From: Corynebacterium kroppenstedtii
GTDB lineage: Bacteria; Actinomycetota; Actinomycetes; Mycobacteriales; Mycobacteriaceae
Assembly (NCBI RefSeq): GCF_003243515.1
Contig: NZ_QFRA01000014.1
Location: 16,788 to 80,787 of the forward strand
Length of the DNA stretch: 64,000 nucleotides
Direction: 5' to 3'
In this document: in pieces, positions 17,078 to 26,755 of the stretch
Layout: the number at the start of each line of letters is the position of its first letter
How positions within the stretch are numbered: position 1 is the first letter of the stretch
Notes under the pieces: generated by a model
What the model was told of the DNA's origin: nothing
Seen by the model: the letters and a program-made list of their open reading frames with translations, nothing else
The model's database searches: none
Position numbers and translations under genes: made by a program

Positions 17078-18367
17078 CTACGACGATCCGGCGCGGTCAC
17101 TTCCGCAACGAACATGCGGGCCTTTCTTGATTGCGTCCTCATAGATGTCGCTCAGGTGGCGCGCTGAGCTGGCCCACGAGAACCTAGAGGCGTGATCGGT
17201 GGCGTTTTCGCCCATCGCGATTCGACGGTCGTCATCATCGCACAAAGATTGCAAGGCTGCGGCCCAGTCGGCGGGATCATGCCCGTCGACGAGGATCCCG
17301 CTGGTGCCGTCGTCGATAGTGATGGGCAGTCCACCGGCGCGCGCTGCGACGACGGGGGTGCCGGATGCTTGGGCTTCGACGGCGACGAGCCCGAAGGATT
17401 CGTTGTAACTGGGGATGGCGACGATGTCAGCGGCGCGGTAGACGCTGGCGAGGTCCTCTGGCGGGCGGGGTGCAAGGAATCGGACGATGGGGTCGACGCC
17501 GAGGTCCCGCGCGAGGTCCTTGAATTCGGTGGGTCGCGCGAGCCCGTTGCCGGATGGTCCGCCGCACATGAGGACGCGTAGTTCCTGGTCGGGGCATTTT
17601 TTCATCATGTCTGAGACGGCCCGGAGGAGCACTTGCGGACCTTTCAATCGCTGCATGCGTCCGACGAAGGCGATGACCGTGGCATGCAGGGGGACGCCAA
17701 GTTCGCGTCGGCTGCGTTCGGTTGCCCGGTCGGATCCGGGTGAGAATTGTGTGACATCGGCACCGGGGAGGACGACGTCGATGTGCTCGGGGTCAGCATC
17801 GTAGTGGAAGACCAGGTTGTCTTTGCCCGCTTCGGTATTGACGACGAGCCGATCCGCGTTGTCCACGATTTGTTGTTCACAGATGCGGCGTGATTCGGGT
17901 TCGGGGCGGTCACCCGTGGTCAGCGCGCTGTTCTTCACCAGCGCGAGGGTGTGCGCGGTGTGGACCTGTGGGACTCGCCATAGATCGCGGAGAAGCCACC
18001 CGACCTGTCCGCTCATCCAATAGTGTGAGTGGATGAGCGAGTAGGACACTTTTTCACATTGCGCGAATTCGATGATACCGCTGATAAACGCGACCATTTG
18101 TGTGGGTAGTTCCTCTTTGCTGAACCCCTCGTAAGGGCCGGCAATGATGTTGATGAGCCGCACATTCGGCGCGAGCTGCACGATTTTCCCCTGGCTAGAG
18201 CGTGTGGCGCGGGTGAAAATATCAACCTCGTAGCCCAGAGCGCCGAGTTCTAATGAGGTGGATCGGATGTAGACGTTCATTCCTCCGGCATCACCGACCC
18301 CCGGTTGTTCAATGGGAGAGGTGTGCATCGAAATCACGGCGATCCGGCCGCGAGGTGTAGTGCTCAT
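17078..18367 (-). CDS. mshA: D-inositol-3-phosphate glycosyltransferase (mycothiol synthesis)
   Basis: MshA transfers GlcNAc from UDP-GlcNAc to 1L-inositol-1-phosphate, the first step of mycothiol synthesis. The 429-residue GT4/GT-B enzyme has the N-terminal ISMHTSPIEQPGVGDAGGMN loop, the LIHSHYWMSGQVGWLLRD motif, VVLPGADVTQFSPG and the C-terminal nucleotide-sugar motif ESFGLVAVEAQASGTPVVA. I use the ATG at 18365-18367 (MSTTPRGRIAV), since homologues start close to the first beta strand; a longer frame to 18445 has no supporting homology. Confidence 0.94.
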   Translation of the reverse strand: MSTTPRGRIAVISMHTSPIEQPGVGDAGGMNVYIRSTSLELGALGYEVDIFTRATRSSQGKIVQLAPNVRLINIIAGPYEGFSKEELPTQMVAFISGIIEFAQCEKVSYSLIHSHYWMSGQVGWLLRDLWRVPQVHTAHTLALVKNSALTTGDRPEPESRRICEQQIVDNADRLVVNTEAGKDNLVFHYDADPEHIDVVLPGADVTQFSPGSDRATERSRRELGVPLHATVIAFVGRMQRLKGPQVLLRAVSDMMKKCPDQELRVLMCGGPSGNGLARPTEFKDLARDLGVDPIVRFLAPRPPEDLASVYRAADIVAIPSYNESFGLVAVEAQASGTPVVAARAGGLPITIDDGTSGILVDGHDPADWAAALQSLCDDDDRRIAMGENATDHASRFSWASSARHLSDIYEDAIKKGPHVRCGSDRAGSS

Positions 18368-18513
18368 GCTTTCAAGAGTGGATGAGATCGCCGCACCGTG
18401 CAAGCGGCACGTGGCACTTCGGCCTGGTCTGCGAAACTCTCCCACTCGTGATAGTTTTGGGTATAAAAATTTTTATCAGGGGGTAGTTCGCGTTAGGGTG
18501 AAAACTTACCTGA

Positions 18514-20268
18514 ATGTCCTCACACGAGATATCGACACCAGAAAGAACAGACATGGGAGCAACCGACGACAAAGCCTGGCTACAGTACTACCCCGATTGG
18601 ACCGGCCACGAGCTGGATTATGAGGGCATGACACTGTCCACCATTTACCGCGATAACCTGGCTAAATTTGGCAACCGACCAGGAGTTTCCTTCTTCGGTG
18701 CCGAACAATCGTGGAAAGATGTCGACCAAGAAGTACGACGAGCTGCAGCCGGGCTCTACGCGCTCGGGGTGCGTCGGGGCGATCGCGTCGCGATCCTCAT
18801 GCCCAACTGCCCCCAGCATGTCCACGCTTTCTTCGCCTGCATCATGTTAGGCGCGGTGCCCGTCGAGCACAACCCGCTCTACACCGCTCCGGAGCTGAAA
18901 GGCCCCTTCGCGGACCACAGTGCTCGCATCGCCATCGTGTGGGACAAATCGGTGGAAATGGTTGAAACACTCCGCAGGGACCCACACACCGCTCTTGACA
19001 CCATCGTCTCGGTAGATATGACGAAGGCCATGCCCCTGCACTATCGCATTGCCCTCCGCATCCCGCTCCCGCCGCTGGCCACCATGCGGAATAAGCTCAC
19101 GACCTCCGTCGACGGAACTGTGCCGTGGGAAACACTGGTTTCCGACGGTTTAGGTGGGGACGGATCCACCATCGAACCCTATGAGGCGGATCCCGACGAC
19201 CCCGCGCTGATCCTGTACACGTCCGGGACGACGGGGGCACCTAAGGGTGCGGAGCTCCACCACCGGAACCTGGTGGCCAATGTCGTCCAGGGCAAGGCGT
19301 GGGTGCCCGATCTGCGTCCCAGCAAGGAAACGTTCCTCGTCGCGCTGCCCATGTTCCACGCCTATGGCATCACGATGAACATGCTGTTCGGCCCGTTTAT
19401 TGGTGGCGCCAAGCTCATTTTGCTGCCCACTCCGGACATGAAACTCATCATGTCGATCATGAAGAAGCAAACGCCGACGTGGCTACCCGGGGTGCCCACC
19501 CTGTACGGGCGCATTGCCCACGAGGCCGCGGAGAAGGGTATCGACATCCACGGGGTGCGCAATTCGTTCTCGGGGGCGTCGTCGCTGCCCGTGTCCACCG
19601 TCGAAAAGTGGGAAGCTCTGACCAAGGGGCACCTGATCGAGGGCTACGGGCTGACGGAGACCTCGCCGATCATCGCCGGAAACCCCATGACCGACGATCG
19701 ACGCCCCGGGTACGTCGGCATTCCGTTCCCCGACACGATCATTCGTATTGCGGACAAAGATGATTTGGACCGCACCATGCCCGACGGGGAAGCCGGGGAA
19801 CTGCTGGTCAAAGGCCCGCAGGTTTTCTCTGGCTACATCAATGCCCCCGAGGCCAACGCGAAGAGCTTCCACGATGGCTGGTACATCACCGGTGACGTGG
19901 GAATCATGGAGCCCGACGGGTTCATTCGGTTGGTCGCACGGACCAAGGAAATCATCATCACCGGCGGGTTTAACGTGTACCCGCAAGAGGTGGAGGACGT
20001 TCTGAACCAGCACCCCGACGTGGAGGACTCCACCGTGGTCGGCCTCCCGCGCGAGGATGGGTCCGAAACCGTCGTCGCCGCGATTAGCCTGGAGCCCGGC
20101 GCGGCCCTGGACCCCGAGGGGCTGAAGGATTACTGCCGGAAGTCTCTGGCCCGGTATAAGGTGCCCCGCACGTTCTACCACTTTGATGATTTGCCGCGGG
20201 ATCAGATGGGCAAGATCCGCCGACGCGATGTCCGCGATGGCATCATTGAGCGGTCTAAGCAGAGCTAG
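18514..20268 (+). CDS. fadD: Long-chain fatty-acid--CoA ligase
   Basis: A 584-residue adenylate-forming enzyme that activates fatty acids to acyl-CoA through an acyl-AMP. The P-loop-like motif LILYTSGTTGAPKGAE, the EGYGLTETSP motif, the YITGDVGIMEPDGFIRL hinge region and the C-terminal Lys in DQMGKIRRR are intact. The gene is divergent from mshA across a 146-base promoter region. Met14 (18553, preceded by GAAAG) is an alternative start. Substrate chain length cannot be told from the sequence. Confidence 0.92.
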   Translation: MSSHEISTPERTDMGATDDKAWLQYYPDWTGHELDYEGMTLSTIYRDNLAKFGNRPGVSFFGAEQSWKDVDQEVRRAAAGLYALGVRRGDRVAILMPNCPQHVHAFFACIMLGAVPVEHNPLYTAPELKGPFADHSARIAIVWDKSVEMVETLRRDPHTALDTIVSVDMTKAMPLHYRIALRIPLPPLATMRNKLTTSVDGTVPWETLVSDGLGGDGSTIEPYEADPDDPALILYTSGTTGAPKGAELHHRNLVANVVQGKAWVPDLRPSKETFLVALPMFHAYGITMNMLFGPFIGGAKLILLPTPDMKLIMSIMKKQTPTWLPGVPTLYGRIAHEAAEKGIDIHGVRNSFSGASSLPVSTVEKWEALTKGHLIEGYGLTETSPIIAGNPMTDDRRPGYVGIPFPDTIIRIADKDDLDRTMPDGEAGELLVKGPQVFSGYINAPEANAKSFHDGWYITGDVGIMEPDGFIRLVARTKEIIITGGFNVYPQEVEDVLNQHPDVEDSTVVGLPREDGSETVVAAISLEPGAALDPEGLKDYCRKSLARYKVPRTFYHFDDLPRDQMGKIRRRDVRDGIIERSKQS

Positions 20269-20302
20269 CGGGTTGCGGGGCTAATGGCGCGCCTGGCCGA
20301 GC

Positions 20303-21526
20303 CTAGAACCCCACCCACACCGGCTCGGGTTCCAAACTAACACCGAAAACGTCCCGGATGTGATCCTGCACGGCGTGGGCCAGCTCGACGATATCCGCAC
20401 TGCTGGCTCCGCCGCGATTGGTCAACGCCAGTGTGTGCTTCGTCGACAATGACGCAGGAGCATGGGCGTGGACTTTCCAGCCCTTCGTCAGCCCCGACTT
20501 ATCGATCAACCACGCTGCCGATAGCTTGACCCGATCGCCGACGGGGAACGCTGGCATCGACTCCGCGACATCATCACCACACCGCTGGCGGACAGCCTCA
20601 CGGATAAGAGGCAGGGCGTCGGCGTCGATAATGGGGTTAGTGAAGAACGAGCCCGCTGACCAGGTGTCATGATCGCTCTCATCAAGAACCATGCCCTTAC
20701 CGTGGCGCAGCTGGAGGACCGCCTCACGCACCGCGGCGGCTGGCCGTCGAGCGCCACCTTCCTGGGCCGATTCTTCCGGGGTCACGCCTAAACGCCGGGC
20801 CAACTCGCCATAGCGAAGCGGAGCCGACACTCCCCCGGGCGTCAATTGGAACTCCACAGCCGTCACCACGGCGCGCCGGGTGAACTTGATGTTCGAGTAG
20901 CGGTAAGCCAGGTCAAGGGCGTCGGGAGTGACCCACTCCTGCGCACCCGCCTCGTGCTCATCATCGCCACAATAAGTCAACAACACGCGCTGCAGCACCG
21001 AGGACACCTCAACGCCATACGCGCCCACATTCTGCACCGGGGTCGCGCCGACCGACCCCGGAATCCCCGACAAGCACTCCAATCCGCCCAATCCCGATGT
21101 CACGGTCGCGGCCACGAGGGCATCCCATTCGACGCCGCCGAAACAGCTCACTGTGCCTTCGTGAACGTCCATCATGACGGGTGCTAGCTGCGATTCGTCA
21201 TCGTCGGGATCGTCCAAAATAGGCCGCCGGACCATCAAATGAACGGCAATCAGTTCCTCCACCGACGGGCTCTCCGCGACCACCAAGTTCGATCCACCGC
21301 CGACGACGATCCACGGCACCTGAGCATCAACGACGGCCTTCACCACTGTGGCGACGGCGCCGGGGGTTGTTACCTCGACGACAGCGCGCGGAGTACCGCC
21401 GATGCGCAACGTCGTTAAGTCCGTGAATGACTTCCCGCGGACAACGGACACACCAACGGTCGCGTCCAGGCGCTCCAGGAGGTCATCGGTAGAATCCTGC
21501 TGCGGACTCGTCGGTAAAGAACTCAT
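20303..21526 (-). CDS. murB: UDP-N-acetylenolpyruvoylglucosamine reductase
   Basis: MurB reduces UDP-GlcNAc-enolpyruvate to UDP-MurNAc for peptidoglycan, using FAD and NADPH. The 407-residue protein has the FAD motifs TLRIGGTPRAVVEVTT and VVGGGSNLVVAES, the SGIPGSVGATPVQNVGAYG loop and the catalytic Ser region AGSFFTNPII. It is somewhat longer than the typical 340-370 residues because of acidic and Ala-rich insertions. It is convergent with fadD, only 34 bases apart. Confidence 0.96.
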   Translation of the reverse strand: MSSLPTSPQQDSTDDLLERLDATVGVSVVRGKSFTDLTTLRIGGTPRAVVEVTTPGAVATVVKAVVDAQVPWIVVGGGSNLVVAESPSVEELIAVHLMVRRPILDDPDDDESQLAPVMMDVHEGTVSCFGGVEWDALVAATVTSGLGGLECLSGIPGSVGATPVQNVGAYGVEVSSVLQRVLLTYCGDDEHEAGAQEWVTPDALDLAYRYSNIKFTRRAVVTAVEFQLTPGGVSAPLRYGELARRLGVTPEESAQEGGARRPAAAVREAVLQLRHGKGMVLDESDHDTWSAGSFFTNPIIDADALPLIREAVRQRCGDDVAESMPAFPVGDRVKLSAAWLIDKSGLTKGWKVHAHAPASLSTKHTLALTNRGGASSADIVELAHAVQDHIRDVFGVSLEPEPVWVGF

Positions 21527-21690
21527 CTGCTCAGCCTTAGTGTCGGATTGGTGGGCTGCCGTTCAGCCCCGGTTGACTCGTGACAGTACGGCCCCTCAGT
21601 CTACGATCACTATCGACGAGTGGGTAGTACCACATCCACACCACTGCTAACGACACTTCAACCGCCCTCTCCTGCTGAACCGCACCCCCT

Positions 21691-22557
21691 ATGGACAAAC
21701 CCTCGACCCCACATGGGAATCGCCGCCACCCCAACGCTGGGACGCGAAATCTGCGCGCCCATAATGTCCGCACACCGTCGTGGAGCGGGAACGGGCCCGT
21801 CGGCACTGTGACACGGGGAACGACAAGGATCAACCGACTTCGGCGATGTGATCGCTGGGCTGTCCATAACGCGGTCTTGCGCCGCGCGCTCCTCCATGCG
21901 GATAGGCCCCTTGCTGTGGATGTTGGTTACGGCGCGAGCTGGACAACCACCTGCGAGTGGGCCGCCCGTTTGCGCACTATTCGCCCTACTATCGACGTCA
22001 CCGGCCTGGAGATCGATCCCGAGCGCGTGCTCCCCGACCGCGATGGGGTTCATTTCGCGCTCGGCGGGTTTGAGCTGGCCGGGCTGTGCCCGCACCTGGT
22101 TCGCGCGTTCAATGTGCTGCGGCAATACGATGTCGCGGATGTTCATGCCGCGTGGGAAACGATGCAATCCCGACTCGCGCCGGGCGGGCACATCATCGAA
22201 GGGACCTGCGACGAACTCGGCCGCCGGTGTTCCTGGATTCTTCTCGATGCCGATGGGCCCCGCACGCTGACCCTCGCATGGGATCCTTTCGACATCGAGA
22301 AGCCCTCTGACCTGGCCGAACGTCTGCCTAAAGTTCTGATTCACCGCAATGTTCCGGGCGAGCCCGTCCACGATCTGTTTACGACGCTCGACGACGCGTG
22401 GAACAGAACAGCGCCGTTTGATGTGTACGGCCCCCGCGTCCGGTGGCGAGAAGCGCTGTCCTACCTGCACCGATCTGGATTTCCTGTCGAGGCTCCGCGG
22501 CGACGAATCCGCGATAACGTCATCACCGTTCCATGGGATGTTGTTTCGGAGGGGTGA
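21691..22557 (+). CDS. SAM-dependent methyltransferase-like protein
   Basis: A 288-residue protein with a class I methyltransferase core: motif I is VDVGYGASWTTTCEWAARL, followed by a beta-strand acid (TGLEIDPERV), HFALGGFELAG and RAFNVLRQYD. The substrate is unknown. Divergent from murB. The first 60 residues are Arg/Pro-rich and may not all be translated, so the true start could be later. Such a gene beside murB is common in corynebacteria. Confidence 0.7.
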   Translation: MDKPSTPHGNRRHPNAGTRNLRAHNVRTPSWSGNGPVGTVTRGTTRINRLRRCDRWAVHNAVLRRALLHADRPLAVDVGYGASWTTTCEWAARLRTIRPTIDVTGLEIDPERVLPDRDGVHFALGGFELAGLCPHLVRAFNVLRQYDVADVHAAWETMQSRLAPGGHIIEGTCDELGRRCSWILLDADGPRTLTLAWDPFDIEKPSDLAERLPKVLIHRNVPGEPVHDLFTTLDDAWNRTAPFDVYGPRVRWREALSYLHRSGFPVEAPRRRIRDNVITVPWDVVSEG

Positions 22558-22590
22558 CGTATTACCCGGCTAGCCGTCTGTAATCTCTGC

Positions 22591-23880
22591 TCAGCCCAGC
22601 CGCTCGAGTTGCATATACGCTGGTAGAATCCCGAAAGCAGGATGGTACCCAATAGCTGTGATCCACTGGCCGATATCGACGCATTCGTCTGCGTTCACGA
22701 CCTGGCATGCAATGTGTGAACCAGGGAAATGGTTTGCGCAGGTCCTGTTGACTGCACTAGAAAGCCCTTGAATAAGTGCATCGTGCTCTGGATTTTCTAC
22801 GTCGTCATCGCTACGCGCGATAGCTACCGTAATGCAGTGCTCGGCAGCAGACCTCGCTCGCGAATGTTTCACACCAACCCACGAAACGCCGCGAAGAACA
22901 CATTTCCGGAGCACTAAACGCACCGCAGCGAGTGCAATGGCCTGATCTGTGACGGCATCGCTTCCAGCTCCGAGTGCTAGCGGCCATAAGCACGGCAACG
23001 TGTTCGAGTGAGATACCCGGCGCGAGTTATCTGGAGAAGTGCCGCCCGAACTTGCACTATCCGTCGCTTTGCACGTTTGGCTAGTAACCGGCATTTCCGA
23101 GCGCGCTGTCCCAGCCCTCACTATCTCGACGGGAAAGTCCATCGCTGGATTCACTCCGAGTTTATCGACTACATCGCAGACGTCATGGATCACGCTGCCC
23201 AGCGGAGCAGTAGCGTCAACCTCCACGGTAAGAAGTGGTCGATCTACTGAGTCGGCGTGGACGTGCAAAGTGATGAGAGGGAAGAAAGATGCCGGTTCGA
23301 TACCAATCTGATGAGCAACGCTATACGCAAGACGATCAAAGACCGTCGTGTCGCCGGTCTCACAGTTCCCCTCACTACAACGGTCCACGTAGTCACGGGT
23401 TAGGTCCCGGATAGTGGAGCCAGTGAAATACTCACACACGGCCAAGGCGAGAAGCCCCAATGGTTCGGCCAGATTCCAGGGCGGGATGTGCTCTGATAAC
23501 ACTGAACCAGCCGTGGTTGCACTGAGCTGGCGGGCGACCACCAGCAACGCCTCCAGGCTGTATTCGCGGAGATCATCACTGAAATCAACGACAGCGAAAG
23601 TGCCGTTCGGGAGAGCACCGCCCGTTATGCGCAGATCCCGCTGGTAGACGTAGTCCAGCACTATTTCGTCGAGAGGTGAACCACCAAGAAGCCACCGAAA
23701 ATGCGTGTATTCTCGCTCAATCGTCTCAAGTGTGTGAGCACAACCTCCGGCGCTCTCGATCAAAATATGCCGTGCGGAACTCCCCGGCTTGATTGCCAGC
23801 CCGCGCGAATGTCGGGGATTGGCCAGCCCACCAGTCCAGGCAGCAATTCCCATCCACCGGACATAATCGATAACCTTCAT
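22591..23880 (-). CDS. Hypothetical protein, no recognised family
   Basis: A 429-residue soluble protein that I do not recognise. It starts MKVIDYVRWMGIAAW, has several hydrophobic helical stretches but no clear membrane span or signal peptide, and contains scattered Cys residues. A Ser/Thr-rich break near residues 265-300 suggests two domains. The N-terminal half includes LLALAVCEYFTGSTIRDLTRD, the C-terminal half DQAIALAAVRLVLRKC. It is convergent with the methyltransferase gene (33 bases) and has no obvious partner. The codon choice looks less GC-biased than that of the neighbours, so it could be an acquired gene. Confidence 0.6.
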   Translation of the reverse strand: MKVIDYVRWMGIAAWTGGLANPRHSRGLAIKPGSSARHILIESAGGCAHTLETIEREYTHFRWLLGGSPLDEIVLDYVYQRDLRITGGALPNGTFAVVDFSDDLREYSLEALLVVARQLSATTAGSVLSEHIPPWNLAEPLGLLALAVCEYFTGSTIRDLTRDYVDRCSEGNCETGDTTVFDRLAYSVAHQIGIEPASFFPLITLHVHADSVDRPLLTVEVDATAPLGSVIHDVCDVVDKLGVNPAMDFPVEIVRAGTARSEMPVTSQTCKATDSASSGGTSPDNSRRVSHSNTLPCLWPLALGAGSDAVTDQAIALAAVRLVLRKCVLRGVSWVGVKHSRARSAAEHCITVAIARSDDDVENPEHDALIQGLSSAVNRTCANHFPGSHIACQVVNADECVDIGQWITAIGYHPAFGILPAYMQLERLG

Positions 23881-24035
23881 TACCTAAAAACCTAGTCTGC
23901 GAGACCACAGAAACCAGCAGATATGCCCCGTAAATGCCCCTTACTCTGTGAATTTGCTGAATAGTTTTCTACAACATTCCTAAATACGGCATTTTCCCTT
24001 GCCGAGCCCCCACGATCTCCGGTTTACTTGTCCGC

Positions 24036-24899
24036 GTGAATCGCTCTAAGTCTTCTTTGGGAAAAATCATGGTGGTCGTTATCGTGCTGGCCATCGTGGT
24101 GCTCGTGGTCGCCGAATTTGCCGCGCGGGCCTACGTGTCCTCTCACATTAAAAAGGAGCTCTCAGAGCACGCGGATGGCTCGTCGTCCTCCGCACAGGTC
24201 TCGTTCGGCACACACCCGGTTCTATCTGCGGTAATCACGCACAAGCTCAGCCATGTGAAGGTAGATATTCCGAACTCGCTCGACGTGACGTACCCCGACG
24301 GCACCACATCGGCCCCCGATGTCAGCGGGTACCCGCCGTCGACAATCACGATTGATAAGCTCAACATGAACTCTCACAAGGCGGGCACGCTCACGCTGGA
24401 TACAACGCTATCCACCGATTACATCGAGGCCGCGGCGCAGGGTGGGGTGACGCGAAAGAGCAGTTCAGACACCAATTCGCAGAGCGCCAGTAGTCAGGCC
24501 TACCGCCAAGCTGCCTACTCTCCTGCGGCGCAATCTATTGCCGATCGCGCTATCAAAGTCACGGCCGTCAACCCCAACCCATCGAAGGGCACCTTCAGCC
24601 TCGAGTTATCCGGTGGCCTGGCCGATCTAGAAATCAAACCCACTATCGACGACGGCGACATCACGATGAAGGTGACCAACGCGAAGTTACTGGGTATGTC
24701 GCTTCCGCAGTCTGTGGCCGACGTTCTGACGTCGCAAATTGAGGAAGCCGCCAATGTAGTAAGTAATAAGGAGCTGAAGGCGACCCATGTGGAGGTTACT
24801 AGTCGGGGCATGCGCGTGACGGAGGAAGGTCACGACGTCGGTCTGAAAGCGCTGTCGGATAATGCCAATCAGATTCTGGGAACGCAGAACGATCAGTAG
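24036..24899 (+). CDS. LmeA-like phospholipid-binding protein (DUF2993)
   Basis: A 287-residue protein with an N-terminal membrane anchor (residues 10-31, IMVVVIVLAIVVLVVAEFAA) and a periplasmic DUF2993 domain. The family includes LmeA, which binds phospholipids and supports lipomannan elongation in mycobacteria. Segments such as THKLSHVKVDIPNSL and VTNAKLLGMSLPQSVADVL fit. The start is a GTG. Its last 7 bases overlap the end of the convergent DUF2516 gene. Confidence 0.8.
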   Translation: MNRSKSSLGKIMVVVIVLAIVVLVVAEFAARAYVSSHIKKELSEHADGSSSSAQVSFGTHPVLSAVITHKLSHVKVDIPNSLDVTYPDGTTSAPDVSGYPPSTITIDKLNMNSHKAGTLTLDTTLSTDYIEAAAQGGVTRKSSSDTNSQSASSQAYRQAAYSPAAQSIADRAIKVTAVNPNPSKGTFSLELSGGLADLEIKPTIDDGDITMKVTNAKLLGMSLPQSVADVLTSQIEEAANVVSNKELKATHVEVTSRGMRVTEEGHDVGLKALSDNANQILGTQNDQ

Positions 24900-25189
24900 C
24901 ATTCGCCGTTTTGGATGCTCTTGAGCTGGGGGTGTACGTCGAACCAGTACACGCCGATGGCCACGATGCCGAAGAGCCAGATGAAGCTCCTGGTGAACAG
25001 CACGAGGAGCGTCGATACCACTAGGATTCCGAACCACTGCCACTTGGGGCGGCGATCCCCGGCCTCGAACGCGTCGGAGCGGGTGGATGCCACAACGATG
25101 GCGCCCACGACTCCCACGACGGTGATGGCTAATTTCATGGCCACCATGACCCAGCCGAGGACCATGAAAATTGTCATCATGACATGCAT
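24893..25189 (-). CDS. DUF2516 small membrane protein
   Basis: A 98-residue protein with two to three transmembrane helices and a conserved tail FGIVAIGVYWFDVHPQLK, as in the DUF2516 family of actinobacteria. I use the ATG at 25187-25189 because GGGAG lies seven bases upstream; a GTG at 25204 would add five residues. No function is known. It lies 51 bases after the DUF445 gene on the same strand and may be cotranscribed with it. Confidence 0.8.
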   Translation of the reverse strand: MHVMMTIFMVLGWVMVAMKLAITVVGVVGAIVVASTRSDAFEAGDRRPKWQWFGILVVSTLLVLFTRSFIWLFGIVAIGVYWFDVHPQLKSIQNGECY

Positions 25190-25240
25190 CGCGGACTCTC
25201 CCACTACGTAGTTCTCAAAGGTGGCGGATTCACTGCCAGA

Positions 25241-26755
25241 CTACAGGCTCAGCACCAGCTGCGAGAGCGTGTAAATCAGCAGCCCGGCCAAGGATCCCAC
25301 AATGGTGCCATTAAAGCGAATGTATTGCAGGTCCTTCCCCACCATGAGCTCGATCTTGTCGCTGGCTTCGTCGGCATCCCAGCGCTCGACGGTTTCGGAA
25401 ATAATGCTGGTCACTTCGCCCGAGAAGTTTTGCGCGATATACCGCGCAGTTCCCGTAACGCGCTCGCCCCATCGGGCGCGGAGTTCCGGGTCCGTCAGCA
25501 GCCGGTTGGCATACAGTGAGACTTCCTCGGCGATCCTGCGTCGCACATGGGATTGCGGGTCCGATGCCATACGAACGATTTGTTCTTTCATATTGCGCCA
25601 CACAGTCGCAGGCGCAGCTTGCACAGGGGCGGAGGACAGCACATCGTGTTTAAATTCCTCGACCCTGTTGATCATCTCCGGATCATGCTGCAGGTCCGAC
25701 GCCCATTGATTGACCACCCGACGCAGCGCCTGACGGGCCTCATGGTCCGGCTCCGTCTTCACCTTGTACGCGAAATCGACGACCTCCCGGTACACGCGCT
25801 CGCCCACAAGGTCGTTGATGAACCCCGGCGCCCACGACGGCGCCCGCTGGTTGAGCAACCGCGTAATGAGCTCCTCGGAATCACGCGCGCGGTCATATGC
25901 CCAGGAAATAATCGTGTCGACGACGGGCTCGGCCTTCCCCTCCGCAATGAATTGCTCCATGAGTGCACCTGCGGGCGGTCCCCAATCCGGCTCTGCGATG
26001 CGGTCGATCACCATCGTGCGGATCATCTCGGCGGCTTCGTCATCGTCGATGCCCTCGACGATGGCAATCGTCGCGTTACCGACCTCTTCGGACACGCGCG
26101 CCGCATTGGCGGGTTCCGACGCCCACTGCCCCGCTCTGGCGGGAATGTCGGCCTTCTGAACTTTGTCGGTAATGAGCTCGGCATTGAGGAAGTTGCCTCC
26201 CACGAACCCCGATAATGCCTCGCCAACCTGGTCTTTTTTCCGCCGAATGATCGCCATATGCGGAATGGGCAAATGCATGGGCCGCCGGAACAGCGCCGTC
26301 ACGGCGAACCAGTCCGCGAGCGCCCCGACCATGCCCGCTTCGGACGCAGCGCGGATATAACCGATCCATGCGGCGTCGGAATCCTGTTCCAACCACCGGC
26401 ACACGAGATAGATCACCGTTGCAAGGACTAATAGCCCTGTGGCGATGGCTTTATATTTTTTTAATTCTCGACGGCGGCCTGCCTCATCGCTGACAGGCGG
26501 AAGGGTTTCCGACGATGGGGCGGATGGAGGTGACGACGCCCTTAATGGTGACGACGGCGCTGACGGCGAGGGTGACGGTGCAGTGCCGCGTGGTGTGGGC
26601 GCCTGGGTGACAACCTGTCCGCGGCGGTTAACGGCTACAGGCGTGCCGGAGGACGTGCGACGTGGCGGGTTGTCTCCAGAGGGGGCACGAGTAGGTGAAT
26701 CGTTATCGGGGGAATTGTCCGCGGGAAGGGCATGACGGGGTCGAGAATCAGTCAC
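25241..26755 (-). CDS. DUF445 family membrane protein
   Basis: A 504-residue protein from the GTG at 26753-26755. The first ~110 residues are Pro/Ser/Arg-rich. Two hydrophobic helices near residues 115-160 frame the family region with IGYIRAASEAGMVGALADWFAV and PHMAIIRRKKDQVGEAL, and a last helix (IVGSLAGLLIYTLSQL) closes the C-terminus. DUF445 proteins are widespread inner-membrane proteins of unknown role. A longer frame to 26863 would add a Cys-rich stretch that does not look like family sequence. Confidence 0.82.
   Translation of the reverse strand: MTDSRPRHALPADNSPDNDSPTRAPSGDNPPRRTSSGTPVAVNRRGQVVTQAPTPRGTAPSPSPSAPSSPLRASSPPSAPSSETLPPVSDEAGRRRELKKYKAIATGLLVLATVIYLVCRWLEQDSDAAWIGYIRAASEAGMVGALADWFAVTALFRRPMHLPIPHMAIIRRKKDQVGEALSGFVGGNFLNAELITDKVQKADIPARAGQWASEPANAARVSEEVGNATIAIVEGIDDDEAAEMIRTMVIDRIAEPDWGPPAGALMEQFIAEGKAEPVVDTIISWAYDRARDSEELITRLLNQRAPSWAPGFINDLVGERVYREVVDFAYKVKTEPDHEARQALRRVVNQWASDLQHDPEMINRVEEFKHDVLSSAPVQAAPATVWRNMKEQIVRMASDPQSHVRRRIAEEVSLYANRLLTDPELRARWGERVTGTARYIAQNFSGEVTSIISETVERWDADEASDKIELMVGKDLQYIRFNGTIVGSLAGLLIYTLSQLVLSL

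Noticed and set aside
18368..18445. N-terminal extension of MshA to 18445
   Set aside because: The extra 26 residues have no counterpart in MshA proteins and run into the promoter region shared with fadD.
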